Positions 10,344 through 19,820 of a DNA stretch of 64,000 bases are shown here, piece by piece. The notes beneath the pieces are model-generated. The model searched no databases. It saw nothing but the letters and a program-made list of their open reading frames with translations, and was not told the DNA's origin. The stretch is from Sphingomonadaceae bacterium. Lineage in GTDB: Bacteria > Pseudomonadota > Alphaproteobacteria > Sphingomonadales > Sphingomonadaceae. Within the stretch, counting starts at the first letter, position 1; the number at the start of each line of letters is the position of its first letter. The stretch spans positions 79,295 to 143,294 of the forward strand of contig CANJUF010000004.1 in assembly GCA_947477745.1 (NCBI GenBank), given 5' to 3'. A program made the position numbers and the translations under genes.

Positions 10344-10886
10344 ATGCCCTATGATCCGCCCCCCGAACTTGCCGCACTATCACTTGCCGAGATCGCAGCG
10401 CTGGTTGAATCGCGCAAGCTTCCCCCGCTGGACAAGTGGTCACCTGCCGAGCAGGGCCTCTCGCACATGCGCATCGCTGCCGATGGGCGCTGGTTTCACG
10501 AGGGCAGCGAAATCAAGCGGCCTGCGATGGTGCGCGCCTTCGCCTCGCTCATCACGCGCGATGGCGATGGGCAGCATTGGCTGGTCACTCCGCACCAGAA
10601 GCTCTGGATCGAGGTCGAGGATGCGGCTTTCATCGCCACCGATGTCCGGCAGGACGGAGATGGACTGGCGTTTCGGCTCAACACCGACGATCTGGTGATA
10701 GCCGGGCCGGACCATCCGATCACGGCACGCGGATCGGTGGAAGAACCCGCGATCTATCTGGGGGTCAGGCATGGCGCCGAAGCGCGGCTCAATCGCAGCA
10801 CCTGGGGCCAGCTTGCCGAAATCGCCCTGGATGGAGACCGGCCAGAGGTCAGGAGCGGCGGCATGACGTTCCCGCTGCTGCCATGA
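10344..10886 (+). CDS. DUF1285 domain-containing protein
   Basis: A 180-residue soluble protein of the DUF1285 family, unknown in function. Recognisable are PLDKWSPAEQGLSHMRIAADGRWFHEGSEI, RPAMVRAFASLITRDGDGQHWLVTP and the C-terminal RLNRSTWGQLAE. The gene is conserved next to the CoA pyrophosphatase and cca genes in alphaproteobacteria, and its stop overlaps the pyrophosphatase ATG here (ATGA), implying a single operon. ATG 10344 was chosen as it begins the conserved region; a frame from 10308 overlaps the GNAT gene. Confidence 0.88.
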   Translation: MPYDPPPELAALSLAEIAALVESRKLPPLDKWSPAEQGLSHMRIAADGRWFHEGSEIKRPAMVRAFASLITRDGDGQHWLVTPHQKLWIEVEDAAFIATDVRQDGDGLAFRLNTDDLVIAGPDHPITARGSVEEPAIYLGVRHGAEARLNRSTWGQLAEIALDGDRPEVRSGGMTFPLLP

Positions 10887-11479
10887 GCGGCCCGCTGTTC
10901 GAGCGCGTGCAGCGCAAGCTCGAACTGGGCCATGCCGCCACGCCGCCCGACCTTTGGCTCGATCCCCGCATCGATTCGATCGAGACCTTTACCCCGGCGT
11001 CGGTGCTTGTCGGCATCACCGAGCGCGAGGAGCCAGGCTTCATCCTGCTGCACCGGCCGTCGAACATGCGCGCCCATCCGGGGCAGGTGGCCTTTCCAGG
11101 CGGCAAGCGCGATCCCGGCGAGGATGCGGTCGAGGCCGCGCTGCGCGAGGCGCATGAGGAACTGGGCATCCCCCCCAATGCGGTTCGCGTCATCGGCACC
11201 AGCGATACCTATCGCACCGGCTCGGGCTTCGAGATCACGCCGGTTGTTGGCATCCTGCCGCCTGACCTCGAGATCCAGCCCAACCCGGCAGAAGTGGCGC
11301 AATGGTTTGAAGCGCCAGCCGGCTTTGTCCTCGATCCGGCCAATCAGACGGTAGTTACGATGGAATTCGGCGGCAAGGCGCACAGCTTCATCGAGATCAT
11401 GTGGCGCGAGCACCGCATCTGGGGTGTGACCGGCGCGATCTGCCACAACCTTGCCCGCAGGCTCGACTGGCATGGCTGA
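10883..11479 (+). CDS. CoA pyrophosphatase (Nudix hydrolase)
   Basis: Hydrolyses coenzyme A and its oxidised forms to phosphopantetheine derivatives and 3',5'-ADP. Both signatures are present: the CoA-specific segment LLHRPSNMRAHPGQVAFPGG (residues 52-71) and the Nudix box GKRDPGEDAVEAALREAHEE-LGI directly after it, with all metal-binding Glu residues. 198 residues. The ATG overlaps the DUF1285 stop, and its own end overlaps the start of cca. Confidence 0.94.
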   Translation: MSGPLFERVQRKLELGHAATPPDLWLDPRIDSIETFTPASVLVGITEREEPGFILLHRPSNMRAHPGQVAFPGGKRDPGEDAVEAALREAHEELGIPPNAVRVIGTSDTYRTGSGFEITPVVGILPPDLEIQPNPAEVAQWFEAPAGFVLDPANQTVVTMEFGGKAHSFIEIMWREHRIWGVTGAICHNLARRLDWHG

Positions 11480-12638
11480 GCACTTGCCCTATGCGCCGTG
11501 GCTGCAGCGCGCCGATCTTGCCGCGCTGGTCGCCGCGCTCGGGCCGGGCAATGCCCGCTATGTCGGCGGCGCGGTGCGCGACACTCTGCTCGGCCTCCAG
11601 GTGAAAGACATCGATGTGGCGACGCCGCTGTTGCCCGACGAGGTGATGAGGCGGCTGCGCACGGTCGGCCTGCGCATCGTTCCCACCGGGATCGAACACG
11701 GCACCGTAACCGCGATCCTGCCCGAGGGACCTGTCGAGATCACCACCCTGCGCCGCGATGTCAGCACCGACGGCAGGCGCGCGACGGTGGCCTTCAGCAA
11801 TGACTGGCGCGAGGATGCGGCGCGGCGCGATTTCACCATCAATGCGCTTTATGTCGATCCATCGAGCCGAGAAATCGCTGATTTCTTCGGCGGACTTGAT
11901 GATCTGAAGGCGCGGCGGGTGCGCTTCATCGGCGATCCCCGCGAGCGGATCCGGGAAGATCATCTGCGCGTTTTGCGCTACTTCAGGTTTCAGGCGCGGT
12001 TCGGCTCACAACCTGCTGACGAAAAATCGGAAAATGCGTGCCGCGAGCTTGCTGCGACGCTCAAGGGCCTGTCGCGCGAGCGCATCGGCATGGAGACAAT
12101 GAACCTGCTCGCCCTGCCCGATCCCGCGCCGACCATTGCCCGCATGGCCGAGCTCGGCGTGTTGGCGGTGATCCTGCCTGAAGCTTCGTCCCATGCGCTG
12201 GCGGCCTTGTTGGCAAAGGAGCGCGCTCAAGGCCATGCGCCCGATGCGCTGCGCCGCCTTGCCGCGCTGCTGCCCGCTGATCCGGCGCTTGCTGCGCAAG
12301 TCGCATCGCGCTTCCGCCTCTCCGGCGCGCAGAAAAAGCGGCTCGTCACGGCAGCGGGCCGAAGCGACCATCCCGGCGATCCGCGCGCGCTTGCCTATCG
12401 GCTTGGCCGCGATCAGGCGCTCGACCGGCTGCTGATTGCAGGCGCGGATACCAGCGCGCTGGAAGGTTGGGACATACCGCAATTGCCGCTCAAAGGCGGC
12501 GAAGTGGTCGCGCGCGGAATCACGGTCGGACCCGAGGTCACGCGCATTCTGCAGGCGGTCGAGGCGCGCTGGATCGAAGAGCAATTTCCCGAACGCGCCC
12601 GCGTCGAGCAGATCCTCGCCGATGAACTGGCGCGGTGA
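11472..12638 (+). CDS. cca: CCA tRNA nucleotidyltransferase
   Basis: Adds or repairs the CCA end of tRNAs. Class II nucleotidyltransferase motifs: YVGGAVRDTLLGLQVKDIDVAT with the DxD metal pair (residues 33-54), ARRDFTINALYVD, RFIGDPRERIREDHLRVLRYFRF. 388 residues, without an HD domain. The start ATG at 11472 overlaps the end of the pyrophosphatase gene. The three tRNA genes in this window already encode CCA, so a repair role is likely for them. Confidence 0.95.
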   Translation: MAEHLPYAPWLQRADLAALVAALGPGNARYVGGAVRDTLLGLQVKDIDVATPLLPDEVMRRLRTVGLRIVPTGIEHGTVTAILPEGPVEITTLRRDVSTDGRRATVAFSNDWREDAARRDFTINALYVDPSSREIADFFGGLDDLKARRVRFIGDPRERIREDHLRVLRYFRFQARFGSQPADEKSENACRELAATLKGLSRERIGMETMNLLALPDPAPTIARMAELGVLAVILPEASSHALAALLAKERAQGHAPDALRRLAALLPADPALAAQVASRFRLSGAQKKRLVTAAGRSDHPGDPRALAYRLGRDQALDRLLIAGADTSALEGWDIPQLPLKGGEVVARGITVGPEVTRILQAVEARWIEEQFPERARVEQILADELAR

Positions 12639-12671
12639 AGCCGGTCAGCGCCCGGCAAGGTGGCGAATGGT

Positions 12672-13331
12672 ATGACTGACGCCATGGACATTTCCGGCCT
12701 GCTCGATTTCCTGCGCAGCCAGCCACTGCTTACGCTGGCCTGCGCTGCAATCTTCGTGACCGTAGCCGGCGGCATGCTTCGCGGAATGTCGCCGCTGTTG
12801 GGCCACCTACTGCAAGGTGCGGGCAATCTTGGCCTGGTCGCGGCGCTGCTGCTTACCATCGCGCAAGTCGCACGGTTGACGACGCCATCCGACCTGGCGC
12901 TGCCGCAACTCGGCATGCCCGCACAAAGCGTCGCGGGCGGCGAAACTCGCATTCCGATGGGCCGCGACGGGCATTTCTGGCTGACCGCGAGCATCAACGG
13001 CACGCCTGCGCGGTTCCTCGTCGATACAGGTGCAACGCTGACCGCGATCTCCGACCAGACCGCGCTCGATGCGCGCATCCCGCAAAAATCGCTGCGCCAG
13101 ACAGTCAACATGCGCACTGCCAACGGCGCGATCCGTGCCGAGCTGGCCACGATCGGCGAACTGCGTCTGGGCAACATCGTCGCGCGCGATCTTGACGCCG
13201 TTGTCGCGCCGGGGCTTGGCGAGACCAACGTGATCGGCATGAACCTGCTGTCGCGGCTCAAGGGCTGGCGAGTCGAGGACAACGTGCTCATCCTCGTTCC
13301 GAACAACCCGCAGCAAAGGATTCAAAACTAG
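12672..13331 (+). CDS. Retropepsin-like aspartic protease (TIGR02281 type), membrane-anchored
   Basis: A 219-residue protein with two N-terminal hydrophobic segments (about residues 15-35 and 45-65) and a periplasmic aspartic-protease half-domain: [14 protein letters not shown] carries the catalytic DTG, and [25 protein letters not shown] is the closing motif of the family. Retropepsin-type, so it should act as a dimer. Substrates are unknown. ATG 12672 has AAGGTGG upstream; the end overlaps the end of parC by 4 bases on the other strand. Confidence 0.88.
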   Translation: MTDAMDISGLLDFLRSQPLLTLACAAIFVTVAGGMLRGMSPLLGHLLQGAGNLGLVAALLLTIAQVARLTTPSDLALPQLGMPAQSVAGGETRIPMGRDGHFWLTASINGTPARFLVDTGATLTAISDQTALDARIPQKSLRQTVNMRTANGAIRAELATIGELRLGNIVARDLDAVVAPGLGETNVIGMNLLSRLKGWRVEDNVLILVPNNPQQRIQN

Positions 13332-15625
13332 AATCTATTATCCTTCGGGAAACCCGTCGGCGGCAGCCTGCCCGCCCCGCCGCGCGCGACGCGCCACATC
13401 AGCAAGTCAGTCTCGGTCCGGGTGCGCCCGGTCTCGCCGCCCATGATCCAGCTCAAACCATCAGCAAGCCTGAGCGTCGTCGCATCCGACAAGCCGCCAT
13501 CGCGGTAGCGCTGTAGCGTGACGCCCTGCCCTTTTGACATTTCGGGCATCTCGGACAGCGCGAAGACCACAAGCTTGCGGTTGTCGCCGATCACTGCGAC
13601 CTGATCGTGCTCGGGCGCAACTTCGCGCACGACCCGCAAGGTCACGCCCGGCTTGCAGGTCATCACTGCCCTGCCCTTGCGCGTCTCGGCGACAAGCTCG
13701 TCGGCAGTCGCGACAAAGCCCTTGCCCGCGCTCGATGCCAGCAGCAGCTTCGCGCCAGGCCGGAACACGAAAACCGTGACGATCTGCGCCTCGGTCTCGA
13801 TGTCGAGCATGGTGCGCAGCGGCTCGCCGAATCCGCGCGCAGAGGGCAGCTTGTCTGCGCCCAGCGTGTAGAACCGCCCGTTATCGCAGGCGATCAACAG
13901 CTTGTCGGTGGTCTGCGCGTGCAGCGCGAAGGCTGGCCCATCGCCGTCTTTGAACTTGAAATCGCGGTCGAGGGGCTCGTGCCCGCTTGCACCCCTGATC
14001 CAGCCCTTTGCCGACAGGATGACCGTCATCGGCGCCTTCTCGATCATCGCATCCATGCTGAATTCGACCGTGGCGGCAGCCTCGGCAATCGTCGTGCGGC
14101 GGCGGCCGAGCACGGTATCCTCGGCATAGTCCTTGCGTAGCGCGGCCAGGTCGCGCTTGAGCCGCGTGCGCTGCCGCGCCGGGCTGTCGAGCAGCTTTTC
14201 GAGCTCGTCCTTTTCGGCGAGCAGGTCTTCGCGCTCCTGGCGCAGTTCCATTTCCTCGAGCTTGCGCAAGCTGCGCAGCCGCATGTTGAGGATCGCCTCG
14301 GCCTGCCGGTCGGTGAGGCCGAACTCGGCCATCATCACGGGCTTGGGCTCGTCCTCGGTACGGATGATCTCGATGATCCGGTCGAGGTTGAGGTAGGCGA
14401 TGATATAGCCTTCAACCAGCTCAAGCCGCGCCGCAATCTTCTCCAGCCGGTGCTGCGCGCGGCGCTTGAGCACGTCGATCTGCGCCGCGATCCAGTGCGT
14501 GAGCAGCTCCTTCAGGCCCATCACCATCGGCGTGTGGCTGGCATCGAGCACGTTCAGGTTGAGCGAGAAACGGCTCTCGAGGTCGGTCAGCCGATAGAGG
14601 CTTTCCTTGAGCAGTTCGGGATCGACATTGCGGCTTTTGGGAACAAGCACGATGCGGAGCATCTCATCGCTCTCGTCGCGCACGTCCTCCAGGATTGGCA
14701 GCTTGCGGTCGCCGATCAGTGCGGCGATCTGCTCGATCAGCTTGGCCTTGGGCAGCATGTAGGGGATTTCGGATATGACGAGCTGCCATTGGCCGCCGCC
14801 GAGCTTCTCGATACCCGTTTCTTCCCAGGTCCATTTGTCCTTCGCGCCCTCGCGCCCGGTCGAGAACCGGCCGCGCATTCGGAAGGAACCCCTGCCGCTC
14901 TCATAAGCGGCCGAGATCGCTGCCGCGCTGTCCACAACCAGACCTCCGGTCGCGAAATCCGGCCCCCGGAATATCTGCATCAGTTCGCCGTGTTCGGTAT
15001 GGGGATTGTCGATCAACAGCAAGGCGGCGTCGAGCACTTCGGCGACATTGTGGCTGGGGATCGAGGTCGCCATGCCCACCGCGATGCCGCTGGAGCCATT
15101 GGCGAGCAGGTTGGGAAACAGGCCGGGGAAGATCTCGGGCTCTTCTTCCTCGCCGTTGTAGGTCGGGTGGAAGGTGACAGTGCCTTCGTCGAGCCCGGCC
15201 ATGAGCTGGACTGCCGTCTTGGTGAGGCGCGCCTCGGTATAGCGGTAGGCGGCGGCGTTATCTCCGTCGATATTGCCGAAATTGCCCTGCCCCTCGACCA
15301 GCGGATAGCGCAGCGAAAAATCCTGCGCGAGGCGCACCATGGCGTCATAGACCGACTGGTCGCCGTGTGGGTGATACTTGCCGATGACGTCGCCGACGAC
15401 CCGGGCCGACTTCTTGAAGGCGTCGGTGGGATTGAGCTTCAGTTGCCGCATCGCCCACAGCAGGCGGCGGTGCACCGGTTTCAGGCCGTCACGCAGATCG
15501 GGCAGCGAGCGGGCGGTGATCGTCGACAGCGCATAGACAAGATAGCGCTCTGACAGCGCGGCATCGAACGGGGCATCGACGATGGCGTCGAACGGATCGG
15601 GATCTTCGGTAGTGGTGGTGGGCAT
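13328..15625 (-). CDS. parC: DNA topoisomerase IV subunit A
   Basis: Decatenates daughter chromosomes with ParE. The 765-residue protein begins with the breakage-reunion domain; [19 protein letters not shown] and [20 protein letters not shown] (quinolone-pocket region with the drug-sensitive-type Ser) precede the catalytic Tyr in [10 protein letters not shown] (about residue 129). The C-terminal half holds shortened beta-propeller repeats rather than the longer GyrA array, which favours ParC over GyrA. The ATG at 15625 has AGGGGCA upstream; a TTG two codons earlier is less likely. No resistance-type change is visible. Confidence 0.93.
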   Translation of the reverse strand: MPTTTTEDPDPFDAIVDAPFDAALSERYLVYALSTITARSLPDLRDGLKPVHRRLLWAMRQLKLNPTDAFKKSARVVGDVIGKYHPHGDQSVYDAMVRLAQDFSLRYPLVEGQGNFGNIDGDNAAAYRYTEARLTKTAVQLMAGLDEGTVTFHPTYNGEEEEPEIFPGLFPNLLANGSSGIAVGMATSIPSHNVAEVLDAALLLIDNPHTEHGELMQIFRGPDFATGGLVVDSAAAISAAYESGRGSFRMRGRFSTGREGAKDKWTWEETGIEKLGGGQWQLVISEIPYMLPKAKLIEQIAALIGDRKLPILEDVRDESDEMLRIVLVPKSRNVDPELLKESLYRLTDLESRFSLNLNVLDASHTPMVMGLKELLTHWIAAQIDVLKRRAQHRLEKIAARLELVEGYIIAYLNLDRIIEIIRTEDEPKPVMMAEFGLTDRQAEAILNMRLRSLRKLEEMELRQEREDLLAEKDELEKLLDSPARQRTRLKRDLAALRKDYAEDTVLGRRRTTIAEAAATVEFSMDAMIEKAPMTVILSAKGWIRGASGHEPLDRDFKFKDGDGPAFALHAQTTDKLLIACDNGRFYTLGADKLPSARGFGEPLRTMLDIETEAQIVTVFVFRPGAKLLLASSAGKGFVATADELVAETRKGRAVMTCKPGVTLRVVREVAPEHDQVAVIGDNRKLVVFALSEMPEMSKGQGVTLQRYRDGGLSDATTLRLADGLSWIMGGETGRTRTETDLLMWRVARGGAGRLPPTGFPKDNRF

Positions 15626-15731
15626 GGCCAACTGCCCCTAGCAACGCGGCGAGCGGTGAGGAACGGGGGAACAAAGGTTTTCCGCCGTTGGTTGGGGGAA
15701 GCATCCAGACATTCTTTCACGGAGCCTACCC

Positions 15732-16271
15732 ATGACCCAGCGCGTACTTATCATCGCCACGAACGGTTTTGAGCAATCGGAACTGCTTGACCCCCGCAAG
15801 GCCCTGGAGGACGCAGGCTTCGAGACGGTTCTAGCCAGTCCCGAAGAGGGCGAGATCAAGGGCTGGAAGGACAAGGATTGGGGCGACACTGTGAAAGTGG
15901 ACATGGCCGTCGGCGATGTCGTGCCTGACGAATACGACGCCCTGCTGCTCCCCGGCGGGCAGATGAACCCCGATATTCTGCGGATGGACGAGACCGTGAT
16001 CGCGCTCGTCAGCGAAATTTTCCGCGCAGGCAAGCCGGTTGCGGCGATCTGTCATGGTCCGTGGTTGCTGGCCGAAGCCGATCTGGTGCGCAATCGCACC
16101 GTGACGAGTTGGCCGTCGATCCGGACCGATCTCCGCAACGCCGGCGCCGAAGTTGTCGATCAGGAGGTGGTGATTGACGGCAATCTCATCACAACCCGCA
16201 AGCCCGATGATATTCCGGCGTTTTCAGATGCATTGATCGCGGCGCTTCAGGAGCAGAGCGAGACGGTCTGA
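15732..16271 (+). CDS. DJ-1/PfpI family protein (class I glutamine amidotransferase-like)
   Basis: A 179-residue protein of the PfpI/YhbO group. The nucleophile elbow PVAAICHGPWLLAEA contains Cys107; the acidic partner Glu lies in the NGFEQSEL segment near residue 14. Members act as stress-protective deglycases, glyoxalases or chaperones; which applies is not clear. A good GGAG ribosome site precedes the ATG. Stands alone between parC (divergent) and the ferredoxin operon (convergent, 2-base gap). Confidence 0.9.
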   Translation: MTQRVLIIATNGFEQSELLDPRKALEDAGFETVLASPEEGEIKGWKDKDWGDTVKVDMAVGDVVPDEYDALLLPGGQMNPDILRMDETVIALVSEIFRAGKPVAAICHGPWLLAEADLVRNRTVTSWPSIRTDLRNAGAEVVDQEVVIDGNLITTRKPDDIPAFSDALIAALQEQSETV

Positions 16272-16273
16272 CG

Positions 16274-16606
16274 TCAGCCGATCTGCATATCGTGCCAGAG
16301 GCCGGGCATGTGGACCTCGATACCATCGAGGTCTTCGGTGAGGTCGATCTGGCATGATAAACGGCTGCGGGCCGATACGCCTGCGGCGAGGTCGAGCATG
16401 TCCTCCTCGTCCTCGCTGGCGGGTTTGAGCTTGGCAAACCATTCATTGGCAATGACGACATGGCAGGTAGAACAAGCCATCTGTCCTTCGCAGGTGCCTT
16501 CCAGCGGCATTCCCGCTGCCTGACCCAAGGCCAGCAGATTGGTGCCGGGCACGGCCTCGACGTGCTTCTGTTCCCCGTCGGCGGTGACAAAGCAGACCTT
16601 GATCAC
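16274..16606 (-). CDS. 2Fe-2S ferredoxin, adrenodoxin/Isc type
   Basis: A 110-residue electron carrier with cluster ligands Cys39, Cys45, Cys48 and Cys85 (C-x5-C-x2-C-x36-C), the adrenodoxin/ISC-ferredoxin pattern, plus an acidic patch SEDEEDMLDLA for partner docking. The GTG start at 16606 has GGGAG upstream and overlaps the stop of the upstream cysteine desulfurase gene, so it is coupled to it. The pairing suggests that it supplies electrons for Fe-S cluster assembly, or to a monooxygenase. Confidence 0.92.
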   Translation of the reverse strand: MIKVCFVTADGEQKHVEAVPGTNLLALGQAAGMPLEGTCEGQMACSTCHVVIANEWFAKLKPASEDEEDMLDLAAGVSARSRLSCQIDLTEDLDGIEVHMPGLWHDMQIG

Positions 16607-17700
16607 AGTAATACTCCCTGCGCCGCAGCAGCGGCTTCCAAGCGTGCGCAGGCATCCTCCAGCTCCGGAAGCGTCGTATACCGACCAAATCCTAAACGAA
16701 CAGAGCTTTTCGCCGCGCGTTCGTCGAGTCCGATTGCTGACAGGACGTGGCTGGGCCTGCCTGATCCGCTGGCGCAGGCCGAGCCAGCCGAGAAGGCGAT
16801 ATCTCGCAGGTCCGACATCAGCCTTGCAACGTCGAGGCCCCCATGTTCCTTGGCGCGCCGCACGTTGAGATTGCCGTGCCAGCGCTGGGTGGCCGAGCCA
16901 TTGAGTGTCCAGCCCGAGAGGATGTCCAGCGCGCGCCGCGAGAGCATTTCAACGTGGGCGGCGTCCGCCACCATCCGCTCGAGCGCCAGCGCGGCCGCAG
17001 CGCCAAAGCCCGCGCACAGCGCCGGACTAAGCGTGCCTGATCGCAGGCCCTGCTCCTGCCCGCCGCCGTGGATAATCGGCGCGATTTCGACGCCGTCGCG
17101 GATCCACAGCGCTCCGATTCCCTTTGGGCCGTAAAGCTTGTGGGCGCTGAGCGCTATCAGGTCTGCCCCGGCAGGCGGCGCGAGCTTGCCGCCGCCCTGC
17201 ACCGCATCGCACAGGAACAGCGCGCCTGCTGCGCGTGAAGCCTGAGCAAGTGTGTCGACCGGCTGCACCGTTCCGATCTCGTTGTTGACCTGCATTACGG
17301 CAACAAGCTGTGTCCCGGCAGGAATGCGCGCATCCTCCGGCACCAAGCCGTCGCTGCCACAGGGCAGCATGCGGCAGGCTCCGCCATGCGCACGCACCGA
17401 ATCGAGCACGGCAGCATGTTCGATCGGCGACACCGCGAAAGTCTTCGCGTTCGAGCCGAAAATGGCGAGGTTCAGCGCTTCAGTCGCCGATCCGGTGAAC
17501 ACCACGCGGCCGCCCGGCGGCAGCAGTCTGGCGACCTGCTCGCGCGCGACCCCGACCGCCGCCGCAGCGCCGCGGCCGGGCCGGTGCGGGCTATGCGGAT
17601 TAGCGAACCCAATGCCTTCCGGCCCTTCAAGCCAAGGCAGCATGGCCGCGCGTGCTTCGGGAGCCAGCGGCGTAGTCGCCTGATAGTCGAGATAGATCAT
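16603..17700 (-). CDS. Cysteine desulfurase family protein (NifS/IscS-like) 1
   Basis: A 365-residue PLP enzyme that removes sulfur from cysteine for Fe-S or thio-cofactor synthesis. Seen: IYLDYQATTPLAPEA at the start, SATEALNLAI, VNNEIGTVQP, the PLP Lys in LIALSAHKLYGPKG, and the persulfide Cys in FSAGSACASGSGRPSHVL. The ATG overlaps the stop of the second desulfurase gene (ATGA). Two desulfurase paralogues in tandem followed by ferredoxin is a conserved sphingomonad arrangement. Confidence 0.9.
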   Translation of the reverse strand: MIYLDYQATTPLAPEARAAMLPWLEGPEGIGFANPHSPHRPGRGAAAAVGVAREQVARLLPPGGRVVFTGSATEALNLAIFGSNAKTFAVSPIEHAAVLDSVRAHGGACRMLPCGSDGLVPEDARIPAGTQLVAVMQVNNEIGTVQPVDTLAQASRAAGALFLCDAVQGGGKLAPPAGADLIALSAHKLYGPKGIGALWIRDGVEIAPIIHGGGQEQGLRSGTLSPALCAGFGAAAALALERMVADAAHVEMLSRRALDILSGWTLNGSATQRWHGNLNVRRAKEHGGLDVARLMSDLRDIAFSAGSACASGSGRPSHVLSAIGLDERAAKSSVRLGFGRYTTLPELEDACARLEAAAAAQGVLL

Positions 17701-18773
17701 GCCGCTTGCCGGCTTGACGAGATCGCCCGCCATGCCGCGATGAAACGGCGAATGTCGGCCTCGCTGGTTTCGCGCCCGATGGATACACGGATCACTTCGC
17801 TCGCTGCCTTGTCGTCCATGCCCATCGCCTTGAGGACATGGCTCGGCCTGAGCGAGCCGGAGGAACATGCGCTGCCCGCCGAAACCGCGATCCCTTCGCT
17901 GTCGAAGCGGATAAGCTGCACCGCCGATGCTATGCCTGGCATCCGGTACGAGCCGATGGTGGCGATCCGCTCGGCCTTTTCGGCGACGACCTCGCCGCCC
18001 GCCTCGACAATGCCCTGTTCCAGCAGCAGCCGCAGCCGCGCGGCGCTTTCCAGCCAGGCGTTGCCCGCCTCTAGCGCGGCGGCCATGCCAAGCACGCCGG
18101 GCAAGTTCTCGGTCCCGGCGCGGTAGCCGCGCTCCTGGCCTCCGCTCGGCCTCAGCAGCGCCCAATCGCGCACCAGCAGCGCGCCGACGCCAATCGGTCC
18201 GCCGAACTTGTGTGCGGCAATCGCGATGAAATCTGCATAGGGCAGGCCAAGCTTGCCCGCGCCTTGCGCGCAATCGGCCAGCAGCAGGCCGCCCGCTTCG
18301 CGTACCGCCATGCCAATCCGGCGCAAGGGCTGCATGACGCCGGTTTCGCTGTTGACCTGCTGAACTGCGACAAGACCCTTGCGAGCAACAGCTTCGACAT
18401 CGACGCGGCCTTGCGCGCTCACTGCGATGCGCCGCACATCTTCGGCGCAGCGGAGCACTGCATCGTGCTCGATCGACGATACGGCCGCAAGTGGCTGAAC
18501 CGATTGTGAAATCGCCAGCGCCAGCGCCTCGCTCGCGCCCGAAGTAAAGATGACTTGTCCTTGCCACCCCAGCGCCGCCGCGATCCGCAAGCGCGCCTGT
18601 TCAAGCGCGGCGCGCGCGGCCCTGCCCTGCTGGTGCGGGCTCGACGGATTGGCCCACATTGCGATCCCGGCCTGCATCGCCTCGATCGCAGCAGGATGCA
18701 TCGGCGCGGTCGCGGCGTGATCAAGATACAGTCTTTGCAAGGATCGGTGCTCTAAAGTTGTTTTCAATTCCAC
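17697..18773 (-). CDS. Cysteine desulfurase family protein (NifS/IscS-like) 2
   Basis: A 358-residue paralogue of the next gene: LYLDHAATAPMHPAAIEAM, FTSGASEALALAI, VQQVNSETGVMQPL, the PLP Lys in FIAIAAHKFGGPIG, and VSAGSACSSGSLRPSHVLKAMGM with the catalytic Cys loop. First gene of the three-gene operon with desulfurase 1 and ferredoxin. The GTG start at 18773 lacks a clear ribosome site, and a start a few codons later is possible. The roles of the two paralogues cannot be separated from sequence. Confidence 0.88.
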   Translation of the reverse strand: MELKTTLEHRSLQRLYLDHAATAPMHPAAIEAMQAGIAMWANPSSPHQQGRAARAALEQARLRIAAALGWQGQVIFTSGASEALALAISQSVQPLAAVSSIEHDAVLRCAEDVRRIAVSAQGRVDVEAVARKGLVAVQQVNSETGVMQPLRRIGMAVREAGGLLLADCAQGAGKLGLPYADFIAIAAHKFGGPIGVGALLVRDWALLRPSGGQERGYRAGTENLPGVLGMAAALEAGNAWLESAARLRLLLEQGIVEAGGEVVAEKAERIATIGSYRMPGIASAVQLIRFDSEGIAVSAGSACSSGSLRPSHVLKAMGMDDKAASEVIRVSIGRETSEADIRRFIAAWRAISSSRQAA

Positions 18774-18877
18774 TGTGTCTATATAGCGCTCACCCTTCCA
18801 TTGACACGCTTCGACCGGAAAAAAGCGCGATATCGCGCGCCGGTTGAGACGTAGAATCAGATATTTCGGATAAACAC

Positions 18878-19534
18878 ATGCCAGCAGTTATCTTCCCCGG
18901 ACCCGAAGGACGCCTCGAGGGACGTTTCCAGCCCGGACCGCGCGCCCGCGCGCCCGTCGCGATGATCCTCCATCCCCACCCCCAGGCCGGCGGGACGATG
19001 AACGACCGGATCACCCAGCACCTCTACAAGACCTTTTCCGATCGCGGCTTCGCCACGCTGCGCTTCAACTTTCGCGGAGTCGGCCGCAGCCAGGGCAGTT
19101 TCGACAACGGTATTGGCGAGCTTTCGGACGCTGCCGCCGCGCTCGATTGGGTGCAGTCGATCCACGCCGAGGCCTCGACCACATGGATCGCTGGATACAG
19201 TTTCGGCGCGCTGATCGGCATGCAATTGCTGATGCGCCGCCCGGAAATCCGCGGTTTCATCTCGGTCGCACCGCCCGCCAACATGTATGATTTCAGCTTC
19301 CTTGCGCCTTGCCCTGCCTCGGGCATCATCGTGCAGGGCAATGCCGATACGGTAGTGACTCCTGGCGCGGTTCAAAAGCTGGTCGACAAGCTGCGCACTC
19401 AGAAGCACATTACCATTCACCACGACGAAATCCCGCGCGCCAATCACTTCTTCGAAAACGAAATGCCGGACCTGATGCGCTCGGTGGACAATTACCTCGA
19501 CATGCGGCTCTCGCCCGACTGCCCGATTAAATAG
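18878..19534 (+). CDS. Alpha/beta hydrolase
   Basis: A 218-residue alpha/beta-fold hydrolase: oxyanion-type HPHPQAGGTMND near residue 32, ATLRFNFRGVGRSQG, nucleophile elbow GYSFGAL (Ser near residue 109), an acidic GNADTVVTP, and a late His in RANHFFEN. Similar small hydrolases adjoin the cysteine desulfurase genes in other sphingomonads, here divergent with a 104-base shared promoter. Substrate unknown. Confidence 0.87.
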   Translation: MPAVIFPGPEGRLEGRFQPGPRARAPVAMILHPHPQAGGTMNDRITQHLYKTFSDRGFATLRFNFRGVGRSQGSFDNGIGELSDAAAALDWVQSIHAEASTTWIAGYSFGALIGMQLLMRRPEIRGFISVAPPANMYDFSFLAPCPASGIIVQGNADTVVTPGAVQKLVDKLRTQKHITIHHDEIPRANHFFENEMPDLMRSVDNYLDMRLSPDCPIK

Positions 19535-19537
19535 CGG

Positions 19538-19741
19538 CTAACGCTCGGGTGTAGCTGTTGCGAGCGTTTGGCCGCTCTGGTCGGGCACCGCCCAAAGCGC
19601 GACATTGACCGCGATCACGGCTGCAAGCACCAGCATCAGCAGCGCCTGACGCCCGGCGCGGCGCTTGCGCCATAGCCAAACGGCTCCGCCCAGCAGCGCG
19701 AATGCGGTAAGCACCATCAACGAAAGTACGGTTGAAGCCAT
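19538..19741 (-). CDS. Small membrane protein, hypothetical
   Basis: A 67-residue protein with two hydrophobic helices (about residues 4-19 and 26-44) separated by a basic loop WRKRRAGR. It ends 4 bases from the hydrolase stop and is divergent from the DUF885 gene, so it occupies an otherwise empty 290-base space. ATG 19741 fits. No family recognised; it could still be a chance frame. Confidence 0.5.
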   Translation of the reverse strand: MASTVLSLMVLTAFALLGGAVWLWRKRRAGRQALLMLVLAAVIAVNVALWAVPDQSGQTLATATPER

Positions 19742-19820
19742 AGTAGACTTGGCTGGCAAACCTGCCACGGTCCGTCAATCCCGGTTTGACTTCGCCAGTG
19801 CCGCTAAGCAAAACCCTGCG

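Noticed and set aside
14450..15553. A 367-codon plus-strand frame
   Set aside because: Antisense of parC, which has full topoisomerase motifs.
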